From: Aggregatimonas sangjinii
GTDB lineage: Bacteria; Bacteroidota; Bacteroidia; Flavobacteriales; Flavobacteriaceae
Length of the DNA: 64,000 nucleotides
Direction: 5' to 3'
Assembly: GCF_005943945.1 (NCBI RefSeq)
Contig: NZ_CP040710.1
Span: forward strand, 3,579,501 to 3,643,500
Every line of letters begins with the position of its first letter. The first letter of the stretch is position 1. The position numbers and the translations under genes were made by a program. The notes under the pieces are model-generated. The model was not told the origin of the DNA. It was given only the letters and a program-made list of their open reading frames with translations, and searched no databases. This document shows positions 21,101 through 29,048 of the stretch, in pieces.

Positions 21101-21236
21101 ATTGACCATTACGGATTATACGGGCTTTGACCCTGAAGTAAGTTCGCTAGGCGCCAATACTTTATCTCCAGGAGTCGATTTGGGGACATATCCGCGCCAA
21201 AAAGCTTATACATTAGGTATCAATCTTAAATTTTAA
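18174..21236 (+). CDS. susC: SusC/RagA-family TonB-dependent outer membrane transporter
   Basis: A 1020-residue porin with signal peptide (ends near AFAQ), an N-terminal carboxypeptidase-like regulatory domain (about 30-110, VTGTITASDGSVLPGANV), a TonB box region (DEVVVVGYG), plug domain (IRIRGNNSISG, PLFVVDGIPI, ILVTTKRG) and a 22-strand barrel ending in the aromatic-terminated strand (GINLKF). With SusD 18 bases downstream it forms the oligosaccharide import complex of the locus. The cargo is inferred to be sulfated or partly desulfated rhamno-oligosaccharides. The length is typical for the family. Confidence 0.97.
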   Translation: MGHTIHKKIRKKILLFFSMILTLGAFAQGETVTGTITASDGSVLPGANVIEKGTTNGVVADFDGNYSITLQGSSGTLVFSYIGFSALERRVDGQTNIDVTLKEDAQNLDEVVVVGYGSQKKTDITGSVSSVDSEDLEKAIFNNVDQLLQGRSAGVQVTSSSGEPGAPASIRIRGNNSISGSNAPLFVVDGIPITGTPDFNPQEIESLEVLKDASATAIYGSRGANGVILVTTKRGKSGKTEISFTQNNTFSNVIQTYDVLNGQDYAEFRNEANADLGRPEPFENPSQFAGQGFNWQDEILRTGIRSDYGLSISGGAENIKYFVSANLLDDKGIVLGSKFKRGSLRANMDISALNDDLTIKVSINGTQSQNFRAITATRGFPASAGPIFNALTSEPIVPDLRFSGFTGEGNQFYNPYLEVTEKDDRQFSTNLLASTEATLKLNDNLSYTFNGGINYTFNNRDIYTPSNVGAGINVNGLANTSNGRGFDYIVSNYLTYKKIFNDIHDFTGTAGFEYSEFNDYGSSGSVNDFAIEILGFDNIGIGTGDANVGSNRTQSILQSGFFRLNYSYKNKYLLTATMRADGSSRFAANEKWGYFPSAAIGWRISEENFLKDNNTLSNFKLRASLGETGSQSIAPYQSLARYGTAVYGIGNTASLSFIPQSVANPNLKWETTRQLDIGADIGFFNNRLEFIFDYFKKETIDLLQSIQIPSQSGFGGALVNFGSIENKGIELAINAYPIQSANFSWSTGINYTSYKTKVIELGGDEEIFGPGLGQNVFGNGHIYRPGDEYGLFYGLRAIGLIQESDFDAEGNATFPVRNNDTRLGHWKFEDISGPEGVPDGIINNEDRTVIGNPNPDFLFGWNNDFTYKNLSLNVFIQGSIGNDVYNTIGTVISSGFNNNEAYKNQSVDWYENRWTPENPTNDIRYPSINSNSPPVANYMVEDASYIRLKNISLRYNVPTEDLFFSNIQFFLTGTNLLTITDYTGFDPEVSSLGANTLSPGVDLGTYPRQKAYTLGINLKF

Positions 21237-21254
21237 GGAACAAAAAAAATAATC

Positions 21255-22748
21255 ATGAAAAATTGTATAAAATTAATCGTACTCTTAGTAGTTTTTTGGG
21301 GCTGTGAGCCCTTGGATGAGGTACCTTTTTCATCACTTGCGGTAGATAACCTATATCAGGACGAAGCCGATGTAGACGCCGCCCTATTCGGGGTGTATGC
21401 AGCCTTGAACAATGGCAATAATGATTTATGGTACTTTCTATATACTTCCGGACCGGGCGAAAGTGTGGTCGTGCGCTTAAAAGGAGATGGAAATCAAGGC
21501 CGCGCCTCTTCACTCTCTTTTCAAGCTGGTGACGCCTTAGGTGTCTGGTGGCCCAATTTCTATCGCGGTATCAATCGGGCAAATGCGGTAATCGCTAATG
21601 TATCCCTCGCTGGCTTGGATGCGGAACTTGAAGAACAGAAAATAGCGGAAGCGCGATTTGCACGGGCCTTTTTCTATTTCAATTTGGTGAAATGGTTCGG
21701 TGGCGTACCCTTACAGTTAGAAGAGACAACCGACTTTTCCGATGAATCCATTAAAAAACCGAGAAGTAGTATCGAAGAAGTGTATACCGTAATTGTAGAG
21801 GATCTTCAATATGCGGAAACGAGATTACCGGATAGCTGGAACGCCCAAAACCTGGGTCGGGCCACTTCTGGCGCTGCAAAAGGTTTCTTAGGCAAAGTAT
21901 ATTTGAATATGGCCGGGAAACCATTGGAAATGACGGGAATGTACGAGCAGGCAGCAGACAAGCTACAGGAGGTCGTCGATTCTGGGGCATATGCCCTGCA
22001 GGACGATTTTGAGCAGATTTTTTCGATTGACAATGAGTTCAATTCGGAGATTATTTTTGCAAGACCCAATATCAGGGAAACAGGCAGCGGAACGGTATTG
22101 ACCTTTTTTGCCGGGGTTCCCAATTCGCCTTTTGCCAATAGAAACGGCCAATACCAGTTCGGGTTTACCCAAAATTTTTACGATTCCTTTGACGAGGATG
22201 ATTTGCGGAGGGATGCAACTCTTTTATTCACTTATACTGATGCCATGGGTAGATCGGTAACTTTTAACGATCCCGACAACCCGCCGCTACCGTTCGGGGG
22301 GTATAATGACCCCAAAGGTATCGGCTTTGGAAAATTAAAGGATGGTCAAAATGATGTCTCACCTTTTGCTCATGAAAACGACCTTATTTTTATGCGGTAT
22401 GCCGATGTACTCTTAATGCTCGCGGAATCGCTAAACGAATCTGGAGATTCCGCAGAAGCACTTCCGTATCTGAATCAGGTTAGGGATAGAGCAGGACTAG
22501 AGGATGTAGATACAACAGACCAAGGAGAATTGCGAGATTTCATAAAACAAGAACGCAAATGGGAGCTAGCCGGCGAATATACCGAATATCCTGATTTACA
22601 GCGATGGGGAGACATCGAATCATCGTTGGAAAACAATGAGGATGCCGCCGTATTCGGGACTGTATATTCCCCGACGATTGAACTTTTGCCCATCCCACAA
22701 AGCCAAATTGACGCAAACGAAAATCTAGTACAAAACCCCGGCTATTAA
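21255..22748 (+). CDS. susD: SusD/RagB-family surface glycan-binding lipoprotein
   Basis: A 497-residue lipoprotein (Cys17, VFWGC) with the SusD-like N-terminal TPR region (NLYQDEADVDAALFGVY, RFARAFFYFNLVKWFGGVPL) and the RagB C-terminal region (RYADVLLMLAESLNESG, IKQERKWELAGE). It caps the SusC barrel and selects the glycan. It begins 18 bases after susC and the two are cotranscribed from 18087-18122. A strong terminator hairpin follows directly. Confidence 0.97.
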   Translation: MKNCIKLIVLLVVFWGCEPLDEVPFSSLAVDNLYQDEADVDAALFGVYAALNNGNNDLWYFLYTSGPGESVVVRLKGDGNQGRASSLSFQAGDALGVWWPNFYRGINRANAVIANVSLAGLDAELEEQKIAEARFARAFFYFNLVKWFGGVPLQLEETTDFSDESIKKPRSSIEEVYTVIVEDLQYAETRLPDSWNAQNLGRATSGAAKGFLGKVYLNMAGKPLEMTGMYEQAADKLQEVVDSGAYALQDDFEQIFSIDNEFNSEIIFARPNIRETGSGTVLTFFAGVPNSPFANRNGQYQFGFTQNFYDSFDEDDLRRDATLLFTYTDAMGRSVTFNDPDNPPLPFGGYNDPKGIGFGKLKDGQNDVSPFAHENDLIFMRYADVLLMLAESLNESGDSAEALPYLNQVRDRAGLEDVDTTDQGELRDFIKQERKWELAGEYTEYPDLQRWGDIESSLENNEDAAVFGTVYSPTIELLPIPQSQIDANENLVQNPGY

Positions 22749-22776
22749 GAGCACACTTATTTATCAATTCGTAAAG

Positions 22777-22807
22777 AGAGACTACCTTTGTTGTGTAGTC
22801 TCTTTTT
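22777..22807 (+). terminator. intrinsic terminator after susD
   Basis: A perfect 9-base stem, AGAGACTAC (22777-22785) with GTAGTCTCT (22795-22803), 9-base loop, then a run of T to 22807. It lies only 15 bases before the next gene, so GH78 expression must depend on read-through or on a promoter inside susD. Confidence 0.85.
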
Positions 22808-22821
22808 ATGAATATTGTAAC

Positions 22822-25593
22822 ATGATACCGATGAAGACCCATTTAGGAATTCTAATGCTAACACTACTATCCTTGAAGAACGTATATCCCAAAAACCAAC
22901 AAGAGGCACCTTTGACAATAAACCTACCACGTGTAGAGTACTTTCAAAATCCGGAGGGCATCGATGTAGTCCGGCCTAGATTTAGTTGGGAACTGATAGG
23001 AGAAGGTAGAAATAGGTCGCAGAAGGCCTATCAAATAATAGTCGCCTCTACAGCACAAAAGCTTGAAAATACCACAGGTGATATTTGGGATAGCGGCAGA
23101 GTGTCTACCCAAGAAACGAACCAGATCGAGTATGCCGGTATGCCCCTTAAATCCAACACGAAATATTACTGGAAAGTACGCGTATGGGACGAAAAAGATC
23201 AAGAATCCGAATGGAGCGAATCGAGTTATTGGTCGATGGGCCTATTAAAATTTTCCAATTGGCAAGGCCTATTTATTGGTCATGATGTCGGCTACAGTAC
23301 AGCGGATAAATACGATAGCCTTTACCTGCCCCCCGCTAGGTATGTACGCAAGTCGTTTACCTTATCGAAAAAAGTTAAAAAAGCCACCGCCTATGCCACG
23401 GCTTTGGGATTATACGAATTGAGACTTAATGGAAACAAGGTCAGGGAAGATTATTTTTTACCGGGTTGGACCGATTACGATAAGCGGCTGTATTATCAGA
23501 CGTATGACATTACTAGCAGCCTACAACTTGGTGAAAACGTAGTCGGTGCGATTATCGCTGATGGTTGGTACGCCGGTTATATCGGGTATGCGCTATTTAT
23601 TTATTTTGATAAAGTAAGGGAGTTTTACGGTACCAATCCTGCTTTCATGGGCCAGATTCATTTGGAATATGAAGATGGAAGCACCGAAATCATAGCCTCC
23701 GACGTAACCTGGACGGTAAATGAAGGTCCGACCAGAGAGGCGGATATCATCATGGGGGAGACTTATGATGCCCGCTTGGAACATTCAGGTTGGGATACAC
23801 CGAACTATGACGATAGCGATTGGAATCCACCAAAACTTTACACCTACCCTAACGGAAAGTTGCAAGCGCATCCGGGTACCTTGGTTCAGGAAAGGGAAGA
23901 ACTGAAGCCAGTGGAAGTTACAGAGCCCGAACCGGGCACCTATGTTTTCAATCTAGGGAAGAACATAGCCGGTATCGCAGAATTAAAAGTGGAGGGACCA
24001 GCAGGTACCAAGGTACGGTTACGCTTCGGGGAGATTCTTAGAAGCGACGGCAATATCCAAACGGACAATCTTCGAAAAGCTAGGGCAACCGATACCTATA
24101 TTCTAAAGGGAGAGGGAATCGAGGTTTGGAAACCCAAATTCACCTATCACGGTTTTCAGTATGTAGAGGTCACCGGTTACCCCGGTGTACCCACTGCCGA
24201 TGCTATTACGGGAATTGTTTTAAGCTCAATCGATACTGACGCCAGTACTTTTGATTCGGCAAACAAAATGAACAATACCCTTTTCGAAAACATCAAGACC
24301 ACGCAGAGCGCCAATTTCTTCGAGGTGCCTACGGATTGCCCACAACGCGACGAACGTTTGGGCTGGACGGGCGATGCGCATACGTATGTACGTTCGGCCA
24401 CCTACAATTCAGATGTTGCCGCATTTATCACCAAGTTTTTGGTCGATTTAGACGACGCCCAGCGTTGGTATGGTGCCTACCCGAATTTCGCGCCTTTTCC
24501 ATTTTCACGGGTCAACCAATACTCACCCGCTTGGATGGATGCCGGGGTCATTATTCCCTATAATATGTACAAGGTTTACAATGACAAACGTATCCTCGAA
24601 TATATGTATGATGGAATGGAGAAATTTATGCAATTCCAAGAAGATGCGAGCACCGATTATTTAAGGCCCGGTGGAGGTAACAATTGGGGCGACTGGCTTT
24701 CGGTCAACGAAGAGACAAGTCATGATTTTATCGCTTCTTCCTTCTACGGTTATGATGCCAATTTGATGGCAGAAATGGCCGAAGTCTTGGGGAAAAGCGA
24801 TGATGCCGTTAAATACCGTCAGTTGTTCCAGGATATTCGCAAGGCTTTTGCCAAAAGATATATCACAGAATCCGGCCAAACCACCGAAGATACCCAGACT
24901 ACCTATGCGCTGGCCCTGTATTTTGATCTATTCCCGGATAATCTGGCCCATAAAGGTGCTGCCCGTCTGGCAGAAAAAATCAAGAATAATGGCTTCAAGT
25001 TCGCAACTGGATTTTTAGGAACAAAGCATGTGATGTTGGCACTTTCAAAGTACGGGCATAACGACGTCGCCTATAAAATATACCAACAGACCGAGTATCC
25101 CAGTTGGGGCTATTCGGTAGAAAACGGGGCCACCTCGATTTGGGAACGCTGGAATAGCTATACCAAGAGCGATGCGAAGAATTCCGATCTAAACGCCAAA
25201 ATGAATTCGTTTAGCCACTATTCGTTTGGGTCCGTAGCGCAGTGGATGTTTCAGTTTGCCCTTGGCATCGATTCGGAAGATTCGGGCTATCGAAATATTC
25301 TCATCAAGCCGGCGGTGAGCAAAGAAATGGAATTTATGGAGGGAAGTTATAAAAGCATCAACGGCACCATAGCCTCCGCTTGGAAATGGAAGGGGAACCG
25401 CTTGGAGATGGACGTAGAAATTCCCGCCAATACCAAAGCTAAAATTTATATCCCAACATCCGATCCGAGTCGCATAAAAGAAGGGAATACGTCTCTTATG
25501 AAAACATCGGAAGTAGAAGTATTGGCATCCAACGAAACCGAAACCATAGTACTTGTCGGCTCCGGAAAATATTCATTTACCATTAAAATGTAA
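22822..25593 (+). CDS. alpha-L-rhamnosidase, GH78
   Basis: A 923-residue secreted GH78 enzyme; the start may instead be the ATG at 22831, which gives a more typical signal peptide (MKTHLGILML). It is a paralogue of the protein at 15127-17988, sharing module order and motifs: DCPQRDERLGWTGD with candidate acid Glu511, and GATSIWERW with candidate base Glu775. No lipobox Cys is visible, so it is probably soluble in the periplasm, unlike the lipidated paralogue. It follows susCD but is separated from susD by a strong terminator. Confidence 0.93.
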   Translation: MIPMKTHLGILMLTLLSLKNVYPKNQQEAPLTINLPRVEYFQNPEGIDVVRPRFSWELIGEGRNRSQKAYQIIVASTAQKLENTTGDIWDSGRVSTQETNQIEYAGMPLKSNTKYYWKVRVWDEKDQESEWSESSYWSMGLLKFSNWQGLFIGHDVGYSTADKYDSLYLPPARYVRKSFTLSKKVKKATAYATALGLYELRLNGNKVREDYFLPGWTDYDKRLYYQTYDITSSLQLGENVVGAIIADGWYAGYIGYALFIYFDKVREFYGTNPAFMGQIHLEYEDGSTEIIASDVTWTVNEGPTREADIIMGETYDARLEHSGWDTPNYDDSDWNPPKLYTYPNGKLQAHPGTLVQEREELKPVEVTEPEPGTYVFNLGKNIAGIAELKVEGPAGTKVRLRFGEILRSDGNIQTDNLRKARATDTYILKGEGIEVWKPKFTYHGFQYVEVTGYPGVPTADAITGIVLSSIDTDASTFDSANKMNNTLFENIKTTQSANFFEVPTDCPQRDERLGWTGDAHTYVRSATYNSDVAAFITKFLVDLDDAQRWYGAYPNFAPFPFSRVNQYSPAWMDAGVIIPYNMYKVYNDKRILEYMYDGMEKFMQFQEDASTDYLRPGGGNNWGDWLSVNEETSHDFIASSFYGYDANLMAEMAEVLGKSDDAVKYRQLFQDIRKAFAKRYITESGQTTEDTQTTYALALYFDLFPDNLAHKGAARLAEKIKNNGFKFATGFLGTKHVMLALSKYGHNDVAYKIYQQTEYPSWGYSVENGATSIWERWNSYTKSDAKNSDLNAKMNSFSHYSFGSVAQWMFQFALGIDSEDSGYRNILIKPAVSKEMEFMEGSYKSINGTIASAWKWKGNRLEMDVEIPANTKAKIYIPTSDPSRIKEGNTSLMKTSEVEVLASNETETIVLVGSGKYSFTIKM

Positions 25594-25954
25594 TGGCCGT
25601 CGTGGCAATCCCCGCTAAGCAGTGGTATAACGTATGGACCAATATTCTCAACGGAAGTACCGCGCTAAGGTGTTCGAAAAAGACAGGAGTTCGATATCGC
25701 CCTCCCGACGAATTAGAAAAGTGGGGCTTATCCCCAAATAACACAGGGTACCACAGGATGCGATTTCTTAGGGATACGCTTAAATTCAACCGATTGGCGA
25801 AGCACCCATCCTGAATATTATAAAGAGCGTCTACGCTCGGATGCTTTTTCTCTTGATTTACAAAAATTCTTCGTCAACCTCTACAAATAGATGTGCCGAA
25901 AGACTTTTTCAACAAAGAGGGGACGAAAATAAACCGCCTTTAAATACCACTAGA
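25594..25954. other. intergenic region with regulon promoter and long leader
   Basis: The gap between the GH78 gene and the symporter holds promoter copy 5 (25753-25788). If the ATG at 25955 is right, the leader is about 160 bases. I see no terminator for the preceding gene and no other coding frame that looks real. The frame of the symporter is open back to 25841, but the extra residues show no homology-like pattern. Confidence 0.5.
25753..25788 (+). promoter_or_regulatory. sugar-locus promoter, copy 5 (symporter/sulfatase)
   Basis: ACAGGATG (25753-25760), 20 bases, TAAATTCA (25781-25788), the weakest -7 of the set. A second ACAGG lies exactly 10 bases upstream (25743-25747), making a perfect direct repeat. 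Confidence 0.7.
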
Positions 25955-27409
25955 ATGAGTACCGACCTGAAGAAAGAAACCCCGACCCGTATGAAAGACA
26001 TCATGGCGTATTCCGCCGGTGATGGTGTAACCTCCGTTTTGCTCAATTCAATCTTGAATTTTGCCATGCTGTTCTATACCCAGGTTATCGGGCTGGACGC
26101 TACCTTGGCCGGTCTTGCCATTAGCATCTCTATTTTTTGGGATGCAATTACCGACCCCATTATGGGCCATATTTCGGATAATACCAGAAGTAGATGGGGA
26201 AAAAGACATCCGTACATGCTCTTGGGCGGGATACTTTCCCTATTCTTCTTTACCCTACTCTGGCTGGTACCGGATGGTATGGAGAGCGAATATGCCATTT
26301 TCGCTTGGTTAATGGGTTTTAATCTTTTAATGCGTACAGGAATGACCATTTTTTTGGTTCCCTACAATGCCCTTGGTTTTGAAATCTGTACCGATTACGA
26401 CGGACGTTCCAAAATACAAGGGGTCCGGTTTGCATTTGGCATGGCAATCAATATCCTGACCGCCTTCAGCTGGGTGCTTTTTTTTCCCGATAATGCCGAT
26501 GGCGAAATCAAAGCGACCGCCGAAGCCGGTAATTATACCTCTTTGATCATTGCTTGTGTCGTCGTAGGTCTTCTCTTGTTGGCTATTGTCATGTTCGCTA
26601 CCAGAAAGTATGCCATAGATTCACGCAATGAATCTAGGGATAATGGGGGCATTGCCAATATGTTCAAAGAAATCGCCCATACCTTAAAAGACCCTTTATT
26701 GCGTATGGTCTATATCATGACAATTGTCGGGATTACCTCGGCCGCATTTGTCGGGAGCGTTCAAATTTATGTGTATGAATTTTTTATGGAGTTTACCAGT
26801 GTGGAGAAGACCATAGTACATTCCTCTACAATGGTCGCCTTTGCCGTTGGTTCTCTAGTTGGTAGTGCGCTTGCCAAACGTATCGAAAAGAAAGGTGCAA
26901 TTTTAGCGGGAATTTCCCTTGGGCTGATCGGTAATATCTTACTATGCATACTATTCGTAGGGGGCATCGTTTCAAAAGATTTTGCGCCTTTTGAATTGTT
27001 TGGTATGGAATCTTCGGGAGGAATGCTCACCTTTATGGGCTTTCATGATCTTTTTTGGTTGGGCGTAGGTACTATGATTCCGACTTCCTTTGCCATGGTC
27101 GCCGACGTTTCGGAAATCGGTAAAATACGAACGGGTAAATTGCGGGACGGCTCCTATTCGGCAATGTTGAGTTTCGTATTTAAGGCATCGCAATCCCTAG
27201 GGGTATTTTTCTCCGGTTTTGTATTGACCCAAATGGGCTTTGAGGCAGCGCAAGAAAGTTACTCCATGGAAACCATGGAAAAAGTTACCATGGTCGGTTT
27301 TCTCTCCGCCGCTATCTTTGCTGCAATAGCGATTATTCCGGTTCTAAAATATCCTATTACAAGAAAATATCTCGAACGTATTCGAGCTGGAGAAATTACG
27401 GATATATAA
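25955..27409 (+). CDS. GPH-family sugar:cation symporter (MelB type, MFS)
   Basis: A 484-residue membrane protein with about 12 hydrophobic segments. I prefer the ATG at 25955 (MSTDLKKETP) because family members begin shortly before the first helix (MAYSAGDGV). The conserved loop between helices 2 and 3 is present (FWDAITDPIMGHISDNTRSR, then WGKRHPYMLLGG), which is diagnostic of glycoside-pentoside-hexuronide symporters. It sits in the inner membrane and likely takes rhamnose or a small rhamnoside into the cytoplasm. A sulfatase gene follows after 139 bases and may be cotranscribed. Confidence 0.92.
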   Translation: MSTDLKKETPTRMKDIMAYSAGDGVTSVLLNSILNFAMLFYTQVIGLDATLAGLAISISIFWDAITDPIMGHISDNTRSRWGKRHPYMLLGGILSLFFFTLLWLVPDGMESEYAIFAWLMGFNLLMRTGMTIFLVPYNALGFEICTDYDGRSKIQGVRFAFGMAINILTAFSWVLFFPDNADGEIKATAEAGNYTSLIIACVVVGLLLLAIVMFATRKYAIDSRNESRDNGGIANMFKEIAHTLKDPLLRMVYIMTIVGITSAAFVGSVQIYVYEFFMEFTSVEKTIVHSSTMVAFAVGSLVGSALAKRIEKKGAILAGISLGLIGNILLCILFVGGIVSKDFAPFELFGMESSGGMLTFMGFHDLFWLGVGTMIPTSFAMVADVSEIGKIRTGKLRDGSYSAMLSFVFKASQSLGVFFSGFVLTQMGFEAAQESYSMETMEKVTMVGFLSAAIFAAIAIIPVLKYPITRKYLERIRAGEITDI

Positions 27410-27548
27410 TATTCGCGTTTTGTGCAAAGCAGTGCGATATAGGTTATTTTCATCATAAATACGTATTCTTAGCTCTTAAGATATTCATTTTGAATTAGGC
27501 AAATTTGCGGAGCGAGCGTATAGTCCGTTGCATATTTTGAAACATCCC

Positions 27549-29048
27549 ATGAAAAAGACTTCCGTATTTCTTTTGTGTATCTCTTGCTTTCTATTCTCTT
27601 GTAAAGATGGCGGAGAACAAGCATCTGAAAACACGCGATCTTCGCGTCCCAATCTTCTTATCGCACTCTCCGATCAGCATTCTTTTGATATGATAGGGGC
27701 CTATGGTAACGAGCAAATTATCACCCCGAATCTGGATCAGTTCGCAAAAGAAGGCATGCTCCTCGCAAATGCATTCTCAAGCCAACCCGTTTGCACGCCC
27801 TTCCGAGGTATGATAATGAGTGGTATGCATCCTTTAAAAAATGGTGCTTTTACGAATGATACCCCACTCCTACCCCACAAGACGAAGTTATTGGGTCAGA
27901 TTTTAAAGGAAGAAGGTTACCAGACCGCCTATATTGGGAAATGGCATTTACTGGGAGGCGATCGGGATAGACCCATTCCAAAAGGTAAAATGCGCTACGG
28001 TTTTGATACGTTGTTGACCAACAATTGCCAAACGGATTTTAGAGCTGGTGAAGCTTATTTTTGGAACGACAAAGGTGAAAAGGAATATTTTGACGAATGG
28101 GAAGTATATGGGCAAACGAAACAGGCGCTCTCCTATTTGGACGATATTGATCCCGAAAGACCCTTTGCGCTAATAGTTTCTTGGCACCCACCGCACGATT
28201 GGGGCAAATTTAAGGGGCAGGATGGGAAAATGCACTACCGATATGATACTTTGGAGGAGCTGATGGCACTATACGATAGGGATTCTATAAAAATGCGGCC
28301 GGGATTGAAATCTACTCCCGACCGAAAACGAATGTATCATGGCCATATGGCCATGATAAGTGGTGTGGATAAGGCGTTTGGAATGTTGATGGATAAACTT
28401 AAAGAGCTGAAATTAGAAGAAAATACGGTAACACTTTTTTCGGCAGATCATGGGGATATGTTGGAATCCCACAATGCAGTGCTACCCAAACAGTATCCCC
28501 ATGATTACTCCAACCATATACCGTTTTTGATAAAATTTCCTAAAAAAATCCCCAAAGGAGCCAGTTCCGAGGTATTGCTCGGTACCATGGATATCATGCC
28601 AACGGTATTGGGTTTGATGGATATCGAAAGTAATCAAAAGTATGATGGCAAAAACCTTTCTAAGCAATTGCAAGATATATCCGCCGATAGCCCAACTTAC
28701 GTTCCCTTATGGAATATGAACAGAGGTGAGCGACAGAAAAACAATTGGCGCGGGGTGGTGACCAAGGAGTTTACTTTTGCGATAGGTCAGGATTCTTTGG
28801 AAATTTTAAATGTGCTATACGACCGCCAGAACGATCCAAATCAACTAAACAATCTTTTTAGAAACCCGAAATACAGTGCGAAAAGAGAGAAGTTAGAAAA
28901 GATGACTTGGGAATGGATGGGACGCTTGCAGGACAAGTTTTATGGGCCATCGGATTTTCTGGAAGCAAGGCCGGAGGAAGGATGGGGGTACCAAATGAAT
29001 AAGAGTCCCTTGGAACTATTACAGGAATTGAAAGAAGTATCGAACTAA
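27549..29048 (+). CDS. S1-type sulfatase (lipoprotein) with CTPFR motif
   Basis: The ATG at 27549 gives 499 residues with a lipoprotein signal (Cys18, FLFSC). The N-terminal metal site is LIALSDQHS, with one Asp where most sulfatases have two. The formylglycine motif is C82-T-P-F-R (QPVCTPFRGMIMSG), which keeps the C-x-P-x-R core but has Phe in the fourth place instead of Ser, Thr or Ala. C-terminal features include FSADHGDM and NHIPFLIKFP. It resembles the choline-sulfatase/heparan-sulfatase-like side of S1. Its stop directly abuts the stop of the convergent sulfatase gene at 29049, with no terminator between them. Confidence 0.92.
   Translation: MKKTSVFLLCISCFLFSCKDGGEQASENTRSSRPNLLIALSDQHSFDMIGAYGNEQIITPNLDQFAKEGMLLANAFSSQPVCTPFRGMIMSGMHPLKNGAFTNDTPLLPHKTKLLGQILKEEGYQTAYIGKWHLLGGDRDRPIPKGKMRYGFDTLLTNNCQTDFRAGEAYFWNDKGEKEYFDEWEVYGQTKQALSYLDDIDPERPFALIVSWHPPHDWGKFKGQDGKMHYRYDTLEELMALYDRDSIKMRPGLKSTPDRKRMYHGHMAMISGVDKAFGMLMDKLKELKLEENTVTLFSADHGDMLESHNAVLPKQYPHDYSNHIPFLIKFPKKIPKGASSEVLLGTMDIMPTVLGLMDIESNQKYDGKNLSKQLQDISADSPTYVPLWNMNRGERQKNNWRGVVTKEFTFAIGQDSLEILNVLYDRQNDPNQLNNLFRNPKYSAKREKLEKMTWEWMGRLQDKFYGPSDFLEARPEEGWGYQMNKSPLELLQELKEVSN

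Noticed and set aside
25841-25954. N-terminal extension of the symporter
   Set aside because: The added residues are polar and unlike the family; the ATG at 25955 fits the known N-terminus. It cannot be fully excluded because the distance to the promoter would be normal.
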